Source: Bacteroidales bacterium UBA3856 | Lineage (GTDB): Bacteria; Bacteroidota; Bacteroidia; Bacteroidales; UBA932 | DNA length: 5,442 nt | NCBI GenBank assembly: GCA_002392525.1 | Contig: DGHE01000039.1 | Location: 1-5,442 of the forward strand | Direction: 5' to 3' | Shown: positions 1 to 4,978 of the stretch, one piece after another | How positions within the stretch are numbered: the stretch's first letter is position 1 | How the letters are laid out: each line of letters opens with the position of its first letter | The notes under the pieces: model-generated | Seen by the model: the letters and a program-made list of their open reading frames with translations, nothing else | Told to the model about the DNA's origin: nothing | Database searches by the model: none | Position numbers and translations under genes: made by a program

Positions 1-32
1 GCAAAAGTCTTAGAATACCCACCGTATCCGGC

Positions 33-119
33 GTCCCTTGCTTCGCGCGGGACTTGTCTCCGGCGGGCCCCTCCCCCTCCCCTTGCGCGGGGGTGCGCAA
101 GCCCCCGGGAGGGTCTCCC
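33..119. repeat. GC-rich nested inverted repeats, possible structured RNA or repeat element
   Basis: Several perfect stems can be read directly. GTCCC 33-37 pairs with GGGAC 49-53. CCCTCCC 69-75 pairs with GGGAGGG 107-113 and encloses CTTGCGC 82-88 pairing with GCGCAAG 95-101. Other pairings compete with these: CCCC 79-82 with GGGG 89-92, GGGGG 89-93 with CCCCC 102-106, and GGGAG 107-111 with CTCCC 115-119. This could be a structured RNA leader, an extragenic palindromic repeat, or the end of a mobile element. Nothing in the window says which. The stems are seen in the sequence; any function is inference. Confidence 0.45.
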
Positions 120-125
120 TCCTCC

Positions 126-151
126 GCAGTACCGCTGAAGCTGCCTTTTTT
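126..151 (+). terminator. Weak terminator-like hairpin
   Basis: GCAG 126-129 can pair with CTGC 141-144, plus a T130-G140 wobble, with a loop of about 9 nt. One base later there is a run of six T (146-151). The stem is short, so this is only suggestive. If real, it would end a transcript entering from the left, including the GC-rich inverted repeats, and insulate the hipBA promoter. Confidence 0.25.
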
Positions 152-183
152 GATTTCAGTGTGGCTATTCCCTATTTGCCGCT

Positions 184-215
184 GCAGGTGGAAAGACGAA
201 ACGTAGCAGGTGGAA
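184..215 (+). repeat. 10-bp direct repeat with 22-bp period
   Basis: GCAGGTGGAA occurs at 184-193 and again at 206-215. The offset is 22 bp, close to two helical turns, so both copies face the same side of the DNA. They lie about 90-115 bp upstream of the hipBA -33 box. They could be sites for a regulator or a mobile-element protein, or could be chance. Confidence 0.4.
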
Positions 216-295
216 GCACAAACCTTATCGTTCAATTGCCTCAACGGGTAAGCATACAACCACTTATTTGCCGTAACTTCAGAGAATGCGACAGA

Positions 296-317
296 AATGT
301 TTGTTATATTAAACATT
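296..317. promoter_or_regulatory. Candidate HipB operator (7-8-7 inverted repeat)
   Basis: AATGTTT (296-302) and AAACATT (311-317) are perfect 7-bp inverted arms separated by 8 bp. The left arm covers most of the -33 TTTG box of the downstream promoter. E. coli HipB operators have the same general form, two short inverted arms around an 8-bp spacer (TATCC-N8-GGATA), though with different arm sequences. A HipB dimer bound here would block promoter recognition and give the autoregulation usual for hipBA operons. The repeat is seen; the identity of the binding protein is inferred. Confidence 0.55.
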
Positions 318-331
318 ATTGCCTATTTTTG
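300..331 (+). promoter_or_regulatory. hipBA promoter, Bacteroidota type
   Basis: A TTTG -33 box at 300-303 is followed after 20 bp by TATTTTTG at 324-331, which matches the Bacteroidota -7 consensus TAnnTTTG. This predicts transcription starting at about 335 and a leader of about 16 nt before the ATG at 351. An ATG at 297 in the same frame lies upstream of the whole promoter, so it could not be on this transcript. Confidence 0.7.
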
Positions 332-350
332 CATATCTTATAAAACAATT

Positions 351-647
351 ATGGGAAAGAACACGTTTGGCAAGACTATGCCAAGGACACTGTGTGAGAA
401 CCTAAGGACCATGGGTGAGCAAATTATGCTGGCGCGTAAGCGCAGGCATCTGTCCATGCAGGATATCGCGGACAGGGCAACCGTGACACGGCTGACTGTC
501 TCGAAGGTCGAGCACGGGGACCCTACGGTCTCCATGGGCATCTACGCGCGCGTGCTCTTTGCCCTGAACCTGGAAAAGGACATCACCCTTCTCGCCGCCG
601 ACGATGCCCTCGGAAGACAAATTCAGGATGCCGAACTGCTCAAGTGA
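351..647 (+). CDS. hipB: HipB-like Xre-family antitoxin / transcriptional repressor
   Basis: A 98-residue cytoplasmic DNA-binding protein, predicted to neutralise the HipA kinase encoded next to it and to repress its own operon. Residues about 21-75 form an Xre/Cro helix-turn-helix domain. LSMQDIADRATVTRLTVSKVE (residues 34-54) carries the two HTH helices, followed by the family's usual GDPTVSMGIYARVLFALNL segment. The polar tail (ADDALGRQIQDAEL) resembles other HipB C-termini. I chose the ATG at 351 because the predicted promoter at 300-331 lies just upstream. The in-frame ATGs at 297, 378 and 411 are alternatives, and 297 is contradicted by the promoter. The stop TGA 645-647 overlaps the hipA ATG by one base, implying translational coupling. 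Five of nine Arg codons are AGA/AGG, unlike the neighbouring core genes. The family assignment is firm. The target operator (296-317) is inferred. Confidence 0.85.
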   Translation: MGKNTFGKTMPRTLCENLRTMGEQIMLARKRRHLSMQDIADRATVTRLTVSKVEHGDPTVSMGIYARVLFALNLEKDITLLAADDALGRQIQDAELLK

Positions 648-1891
648 TGAAAAAGATAGAAGTATACGCGGATTTTGACTTCCTTCCTGCTCCAGTTGAG
701 ATAGGAACGCTTGGCTATGAGAGAGTCCGGGGAAAAGACCATTTCGTCTTTGAGTACTCCCTCTCATGGCTTCGGCAGAATGGAGGCCTTGTTCTGAGCG
801 GAGACCTCATGAACGTGCCTTCGTTGCAGTATCCGAGAGGCGGGGGCAGCGTGTTCGGCTTTGTCAAGGACTCTTTCCCGGACAGGTGGGGACGACTGCT
901 TCTTGACCGCAGGGAACGGCTGATGGCCCAGGAGGAGGGAAGAGCCATACGGACTCTCTCCGATTACGACTACCTCACCGGCATAGAGGATTTCACACGC
1001 ATGGGAGGCCTTCGTTACAAGGAAAGCGGTGGCGGCGATTACATATGTACCGGTGACAGATTCTCAGTACCTCCCATTGAAAGTCTCCGCGAGCTGTGTG
1101 AGGCATGCCAGGAGATCGAGGCGGCGGAGGGCCGCAACGAGCTGCCGCAGAGGCGCTGGCTAGACCAGCTCATCGACCCGGGATCCTCGCTCGGAGGAGC
1201 CAGGCCCAAGGCGAACGTGGTGGATTCGGACGGCAGGCTTCATGTGGCCAAGTTCCCCTCGAAAAAGGATCTTGAGAACACGGAACTGATAGAGCACTTT
1301 TCCCATCGGCTCGCAGCCAAAGCCGGTATCAATGTGGCAAGGACACGGACCATCAGGATATCAAAGGACCGCGACCTGCTTCTGTCCGAGCGTTTCGACA
1401 GGACGGCTGAGGGGAGGCGCATCCATTTCGCTTCGGCCATGTCCCTGCTCGGCCTTGACGACGGGGCCGGAAGCGCCACGGGGAACGGCTATCTGGATAT
1501 TGTCGAGTTCATCCTGCAGGCTTGCTGTGATGTACAGAAGAACCTCAGGGAGCTTTACCGGAGGGTGGCCTTCAACATTGCCTTCGGAAACACCGATGAC
1601 CATTTCCGCAACCACGGCTTCCTGCTTACGGCAAAAGGATGGACCCTCTCGCCGGCTTACGACATCAACCCCGGGAACAGGACCAGCCAGTGCCTGCTGA
1701 TTGATTCATACACGGAGCGTTCGGACATAGACGCCCTGCTCGCCGCGAGCGAAAACTACCTGCTCGAAAGACGGGATGCCTCGGAGATCATAGAAGAGGT
1801 CCGTGATGCAGTCAGGGACTGGCGAAAGCTCGCAGAGCAGATGCAGATTCCTCTCAAAACGCTCGCTCCATTCTCCACTCGGTGGAAATGA
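647..1891 (+). CDS. hipA: HipA-type serine/threonine kinase toxin
   Basis: A 414-residue cytoplasmic protein kinase of the HipA toxin family. Characterised members phosphorylate glutamyl-tRNA synthetase (E. coli HipA) or another tRNA synthetase and halt growth; the substrate here is unknown. Residues about 2-110 look like the HipA N-terminal subdomain and about 175-395 the kinase core. Visible motifs, numbered from the ATG at 647, are: GSSLGGARPK (179-188), the Gly-rich loop whose Ser181 aligns with the autophosphorylated Ser150 of E. coli HipA; K202, the expected ATP-binding lysine; SERFDR (247-252); NTDDHFRN (315-322), with catalytic D317 and metal-binding N322; and the DFG-like YDINP with D339. 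No catalytic residue is missing, and the length is near that of E. coli HipA, so the toxin looks intact and undivided. ATG 647 is preferred over the in-frame GTG at 644 because it overlaps the hipB stop (TGATG). About 18 of 41 Arg codons are AGA/AGG, suggesting acquisition by transfer. A strong hairpin terminator follows. Confidence 0.88.
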   Translation: MKKIEVYADFDFLPAPVEIGTLGYERVRGKDHFVFEYSLSWLRQNGGLVLSGDLMNVPSLQYPRGGGSVFGFVKDSFPDRWGRLLLDRRERLMAQEEGRAIRTLSDYDYLTGIEDFTRMGGLRYKESGGGDYICTGDRFSVPPIESLRELCEACQEIEAAEGRNELPQRRWLDQLIDPGSSLGGARPKANVVDSDGRLHVAKFPSKKDLENTELIEHFSHRLAAKAGINVARTRTIRISKDRDLLLSERFDRTAEGRRIHFASAMSLLGLDDGAGSATGNGYLDIVEFILQACCDVQKNLRELYRRVAFNIAFGNTDDHFRNHGFLLTAKGWTLSPAYDINPGNRTSQCLLIDSYTERSDIDALLAASENYLLERRDASEIIEEVRDAVRDWRKLAEQMQIPLKTLAPFSTRWK

Positions 1892-1955
1892 TAGGCATGC
1901 CATCCATTGGCCTACCAGTCCCCGTAATCCGGAAATAAATGATTATCAATACATT

Positions 1956-2000
1956 ACAAGAATTCTCCCCGGTCGAAACGCCGGGGAGAATTTTTGTTTC
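1956..2000 (+). terminator. Rho-independent terminator of hipBA
   Basis: A 12-bp perfect stem (AATTCTCCCCGG 1961-1972 with its complement 1981-1992) extends outward through one G-T pair and four more pairs to 1956/1997, around an 8-nt loop. On the + strand it runs into TTTTTGTTTC (1991-2000) and further T-rich sequence, as expected for termination of hipBA. The gene on the other side, queF, converges on it. Read on the minus strand the hairpin is equally stable but is followed by CTTGTAATG, a poor U-tract, so termination in that direction is less certain. A small hairpin (CACAT/ATGTG, about 2022-2040) lies nearer queF. Confidence 0.85.
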
Positions 2001-2053
2001 TTATTGTCTTTCAATTAGTTACACATCACGGAGAAATGTGACTAGAAAGCCGC

Positions 2054-2509
2054 TTATTCGTGCTTAGCCAAACGTTCCCAGGCCAGCTGTTCCCACTTGG
2101 TGCCCGGACGGCCGTAATTGGCATAGGGATAGATGGAGATACCTCCGCGGGGGGTGAAGAGGCCCGTCACTTCAATGTACTTGGGGTCCATGAGCTTCAC
2201 AAGATCCTTCATGATGGTGTTTACACAGTCCTCATGGAAGTCTCCGTGACTGCGAAAGCTGAACAGATACAGCTTAAGGGATTTGGATTCCACCATCTTC
2301 ACGTCCGGAACGTAGGAGATACGGATCTCGGCAAAATCCGGCTGGCCCGTGATGGGGCACAGGGTGGTGAATTCCGGGCAATTGAAACGCACCCAGTAAT
2401 CATTTTCCTGGTGCTGGTTCACGAAGGTCTCCAGTACCTCGGGGGCGTAGTTCTGGCTGTATTCGGTGTGATGGCCCAGGGCCTTCAGTTCTTCGGGATT
2501 GCGTGCCAT
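2054..2509 (-). CDS. queF: NADPH-dependent 7-cyano-7-deazaguanine (preQ0) reductase
   Basis: A 151-residue cytoplasmic enzyme that reduces the nitrile of preQ0 to the aminomethyl of preQ1 with NADPH, in the pathway to queuosine at position 34 of tRNAs for Asn, Asp, His and Tyr. The length fits the short, single-domain (B. subtilis-type) QueF rather than the longer two-domain E. coli form. [14 protein letters not shown] (residues 47-60) carries the thioimide-forming Cys51 and the proton donor Asp58. [12 protein letters not shown] (74-85) is the QueF signature for NADPH binding. His92-Glu93 match the substrate-binding His-Glu pair. All four keep the spacing of B. subtilis C55, D62, H96 and E97. 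The ATG at 2507-2509 was chosen because upstream extensions run into prfA and add low-complexity residues absent from the family. It begins 4 bp after the prfA stop and is probably co-transcribed with prfA. All seven Arg codons are CGN. Confidence 0.95.
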   Translation of the reverse strand: MARNPEELKALGHHTEYSQNYAPEVLETFVNQHQENDYWVRFNCPEFTTLCPITGQPDFAEIRISYVPDVKMVESKSLKLYLFSFRSHGDFHEDCVNTIMKDLVKLMDPKYIEVTGLFTPRGGISIYPYANYGRPGTKWEQLAWERLAKHE

Positions 2510-2513
2510 ACGA

Positions 2514-3608
2514 TTATTCCTCCCCTGCTTCTTTAAGACGCTCCGCGTTTTCTGCAATCTGGAGCTGGTCGATGCACTCCTGGATGTCTCCGTCCATGAA
2601 CACGGGCAGGTTGTACATGCTCCAGCCAATGCGGTGGTCGGTTACACGGCCCTGCGGGTAGTTGTAGGTGCGGATCTTGGCGCTGCGGTCTCCGGTAGAC
2701 ACCATGGTCTTGCGCTTGGCGGCGATGCCGTCCAGGTACTTCTGGTGTTCCATATTGTACAGACGGGTACGGAGTTCCTCCATGGCGCGGTCCAGGTTCT
2801 TGAGCTGGGAACGTTCCTCCTGACACTGCACCACAATGCCGGAAGGAATGTGGGTAAGGCGCACGGCAGAGTACGTAGTGTTCACGCCCTGTCCACCGGG
2901 GCCCGATGCGCAGAAGAGGTCCTTGCGGATATCGGCAGGGTTAAGTTCGATGTCGAACTCGCCGGCCTCAGGAAACACGGCCACAGAGGCGGCCGATGTC
3001 TGGATACGGCCCTGCGTCTCTGTCTGGGGCACGCGCTGCACGCGGTGCACGCCGGACTCGTACTTCATGATGCCGTACACGCCGTCGGTGTTGGAAGAAA
3101 GCTTGAACACAATTTGCTTGTAGCCGCCGGCCGTACCGGGAGCCTGATCGGAGATTTCCAGCTTCCAGCCCCTTCTTTCGGCAAAGTGCTGGTACATACG
3201 GAACAAGTCTCCGGCAAAGATGGCGGCTTCGTCGCCGCCGGTACCGCCACGGATTTCCACCATGGCGTTCTTGCTGTCATCGGGGTCTGCGGGAATGAGG
3301 AGGAGCTTGATCTGCTGCTCCATCTCCGGAAGTTTGGGCTCAATCTCCGCAATCTCGTCCTTGGCCATTTCCTTGAGGTCCTCATCCTTTTCGTTCATGA
3401 GGATATCTTTGGCCTGAGCCAACTCTTCCACCAGCCTCTTGTACTCGAGACCGGCAGCAATGATGGGCTGCAGCTCCTTATAATCCTTATTGAGCTGGAC
3501 GAACTTCTTCATGTCCCCGATCACCTCAGGATCGGCCAATTGTTCTTCCAGCTTCTTATATTTGTCCTGCAAACTGAGGACTTTCTCCAGCAACGTATTC
3601 TCTGCCAT
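2514..3608 (-). CDS. prfA: Peptide chain release factor 1
   Basis: A 364-residue class I release factor that reads UAA and UAG in the ribosomal A site and triggers peptidyl-tRNA hydrolysis. The order of parts is typical: a charged helical N-terminal domain (residues 1-105), the GGTGGDEAA segment (121-129), the codon-recognition region [14 protein letters not shown] (188-201), the catalytic loop with GGQ at 238-240, then [21 protein letters not shown] (298-318) and a C-terminal domain. The recognition tripeptide at 194-196 is PQT, fitting the RF1 pattern PxT (PAT in E. coli) and not the SPF of RF2, so this is RF1. The Gln of GGQ is the usual target of PrmC methylation, but no prmC is adjacent. 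The start at 3608 gives the standard N-terminus and lies about 23 nt downstream of a good -7 box. The upstream CoA-transferase stop is only 14 bp away, but the separate promoter suggests independent control. Confidence 0.97.
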   Translation of the reverse strand: MAENTLLEKVLSLQDKYKKLEEQLADPEVIGDMKKFVQLNKDYKELQPIIAAGLEYKRLVEELAQAKDILMNEKDEDLKEMAKDEIAEIEPKLPEMEQQIKLLLIPADPDDSKNAMVEIRGGTGGDEAAIFAGDLFRMYQHFAERRGWKLEISDQAPGTAGGYKQIVFKLSSNTDGVYGIMKYESGVHRVQRVPQTETQGRIQTSAASVAVFPEAGEFDIELNPADIRKDLFCASGPGGQGVNTTYSAVRLTHIPSGIVVQCQEERSQLKNLDRAMEELRTRLYNMEHQKYLDGIAAKRKTMVSTGDRSAKIRTYNYPQGRVTDHRIGWSMYNLPVFMDGDIQECIDQLQIAENAERLKEAGEE

Positions 3609-3622
3609 AATGCAATTTGTGT

Positions 3623-4924
3623 TTAAGCCTGCAAAGATACGAAAAAATTCTGTCTTCTCCCAAACCGCTCAAACGCAGCCCGTTCCAGCGCCTCCCGGTC
3701 GTCGGGGTGGGCGATGCTGGTGAGCAGCCGTGCCCGTTCCTGCAGGGACTTGCCGTACAGGTTTACTGCGCCGTACTCCGTTACAACCCACTGGACATCG
3801 GCCCGGGGGGTGACGACGCCCGCACCGGGACGGAGCGTGGGGACAATCTTGGCGCCGCCGTGCGAGGTGCGGGAAGCCATGGCGATGATGGCTTTGCCGC
3901 CATGCGAGAGCTTGGCCCCGCGCACGAAGTCCAGCTGACCGCCGGTTCCGGAATAGATGCGTGTGCCGATGGAATCGGCACAAACCTGTCCGGTAAGGTC
4001 TATCTCGGTGGCCGAGTTGATGGACACCACCTGCGGGTTGCGGGAAATGATGCGGGGATCGTTGGTATAGGCGATTTCCCGCATGAGGACGGCGGGATTG
4101 TGGCCGATGAAGTTATAGACGTCGTTTGAACCCAGGAGGAACGACGCTACCACCTTGCCGCGGTCGATGGCTTTGAGCGAGCCGTCAATGACACCTCTTC
4201 GGATGAGGTCCAGGGCACCATCGGCAAACATCTCCGTGTGAAGGCCCAGGTGGCGGTGGTCCCTGAGCGAGGCGCACACGGCGTTGGGCAGCGAGCCAAT
4301 TCCCATCTGCAGGCAGGCGCCGTCCGGGACAAGCTCCGCGCAGCACCGGCCAATGGCTAAATCGGTCATGGAGGGCTCCACGTACTCTTTGGTGATGAGG
4401 GGCCTGTCGTCCTTGACAAGGGCCGTGAAGCGTTCTATCGGGATGAGGTCTCCGTAGGCAAAGGGGACGTTGGGATTCACCACGGCAATTCGCTCGCGGG
4501 CTACCTCCAGGGCGGCTATCGAGCAGTCTACGGAGGTGCCAAGGGATACCATTCCGTCTACGGGTTCCGACACCTGCACCATGGCTACGTGGCAGGGAAG
4601 GGCGCCGCTGCGGTACATAGCCTGCGACTCGTAAAGGTGGGCCGGGAGGTAATCGGCTATTCCCATCTGGACGCTGCCGCGAAGGTTGGGGCCCACAAAA
4701 AAGCCCTGGTCCAGGAAGGTTCCGGCATATTCGGCGCTGCCATAAGGGGCAGGGCCTTCGGTATGAAAGTGGTGAAAATGAATGTCTTTTAGTTCGGCGG
4801 CACGGCGACAAAGGGCCTCAATGAGAATATGCGGCACGCTGGCAATGCTGGAGAGGTGGATGTGGTCTCCACTTTTGACTGCTTTTACGGCGTCGCTGGC
4901 CGATATGTAGGTTAGTTTTGGCAT
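3623..4924 (-). CDS. CoA-transferase of the acetyl-CoA hydrolase / 4-hydroxybutyrate CoA-transferase family
   Basis: A 433-residue cytoplasmic enzyme expected to move CoA between acyl-CoA and a free acid (acetate, butyrate, 4-hydroxybutyrate or succinate), through a glutamyl-CoA intermediate. The length fits clostridial 4-hydroxybutyrate CoA-transferase (about 438 residues). Motifs, numbered from the ATG at 4924, are [10 protein letters not shown] (207-216, Gly-rich), HTEMFADG (229-236) with Glu231 as the probable catalytic glutamate, [12 protein letters not shown], and [10 protein letters not shown] (328-337), a hallmark of the family near the CoA site. It is complete. The exact substrate cannot be read from sequence: butyrate/acetate exchange, 4-hydroxybutyrate activation and acetate production are all possible. 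An alternative start at 4933 overlaps the predicted -7 box, so 4924 is preferred. The gene is divergent from mazG. Arg codons are about 5 of 30 AGA/AGG. No other fermentation gene is adjacent. Confidence 0.88.
   Translation of the reverse strand: MPKLTYISASDAVKAVKSGDHIHLSSIASVPHILIEALCRRAAELKDIHFHHFHTEGPAPYGSAEYAGTFLDQGFFVGPNLRGSVQMGIADYLPAHLYESQAMYRSGALPCHVAMVQVSEPVDGMVSLGTSVDCSIAALEVARERIAVVNPNVPFAYGDLIPIERFTALVKDDRPLITKEYVEPSMTDLAIGRCCAELVPDGACLQMGIGSLPNAVCASLRDHRHLGLHTEMFADGALDLIRRGVIDGSLKAIDRGKVVASFLLGSNDVYNFIGHNPAVLMREIAYTNDPRIISRNPQVVSINSATEIDLTGQVCADSIGTRIYSGTGGQLDFVRGAKLSHGGKAIIAMASRTSHGGAKIVPTLRPGAGVVTPRADVQWVVTEYGAVNLYGKSLQERARLLTSIAHPDDREALERAAFERFGRRQNFFVSLQA
3632..3664 (-). promoter_or_regulatory. 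prfA-queF promoter inside the CoA-transferase 3' end
   Basis: On the minus strand TTTG (3664 to 3661) is followed after 21 bp by TATCTTTG (3639 to 3632), a full match to the Bacteroidota -33/-7 pattern. It predicts transcription starting at about 3628 and a leader of about 20 nt before the prfA ATG. The promoter lies entirely within the last 14 codons of the CoA-transferase gene. The ten bases around the -7 box (3640 to 3631) read GTATCTTTGC. Confidence 0.7.
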
Positions 4925-4930
4925 ATCACA

Positions 4931-4938
4931 CAAAGATA
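4931..4938 (-). promoter_or_regulatory. -7 promoter box for the CoA-transferase gene
   Basis: TATCTTTG on the minus strand matches TAnnTTTG exactly. No TTTG is found at the normal -33 distance, so recognition may be weak or need an activator. Transcription would start at about 4927, leaving almost no leader before the ATG at 4924, so the mRNA would be nearly leaderless. This box is one arm of a dyad with the mazG box. Confidence 0.5.
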
Positions 4939-4951
4939 GTGTTTTTTGTTG

Positions 4952-4959
4952 TATCTTTG
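4952..4959 (+). promoter_or_regulatory. -7 promoter box for mazG
   Basis: TATCTTTG on the + strand matches the Bacteroidota -7 consensus. Transcription would start at about 4963-4965, giving a leader of about 15 nt to the mazG ATG, similar to the hipBA leader. No clear TTTG sits 19-21 bp upstream. The box forms a perfect 10-bp inverted repeat (4929-4938 with 4952-4961) with the CoA-transferase box. Confidence 0.6.
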
Positions 4960-4978
4960 TGCTCCAAACTTATTTTCT

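Larger units (their letters stand above)
1..295. other. Non-coding stretch upstream of hipBA
   Basis: No gene is supported here. A frame open from position 1 stops at 136-138, and another open frame from position 3 stops near 204. Both give low-complexity Pro/Arg/Ser-rich translations typical of chance ORFs in GC-rich DNA, although the tail of an upstream gene cannot be fully excluded. A longer frame from 38 to 343 runs through the GC-rich hairpins and the hipBA promoter, and I recognise no domain in it. Base composition changes sharply, from very GC-rich (about 30-125) to AT-rich after about 150. The stretch contains nested inverted repeats, a weak terminator-like hairpin and a short direct repeat, listed separately. 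No tRNA or rRNA was seen. Confidence 0.6.

Noticed and set aside
38..343. Open frame of 101 codons at the left of the window
   Set aside because: It runs through GC-rich inverted repeats and then through the hipBA operator and promoter, has a low-complexity Pro/Gly/Arg-rich start and no recognisable domain. I treat it as non-coding.
1892..1914. TAGGC/GCCTA short inverted repeat after hipA
   Set aside because: The stem is only 5 bp with a 13-nt loop and no T-run follows; the real terminator is the 17-pair hairpin at 1956-1997.
2499..3626. 375-codon open frame on the + strand opposite prfA
   Set aside because: It is the antisense shadow of prfA. The minus strand encodes a full-length RF1 with GGQ and PxT motifs, and the + translation has no family features.
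3617..4129. 170-codon + strand frame opposite the CoA-transferase
   Set aside because: It is antisense to a complete, motif-bearing CoA-transferase gene. High GC at third positions opens such mirror frames.
4185..4811. 208-codon minus-strand frame overlapping the CoA-transferase
   Set aside because: It is out of frame within the CoA-transferase and rich in Arg, Pro and Ser, typical of a shifted frame in GC-rich coding DNA.
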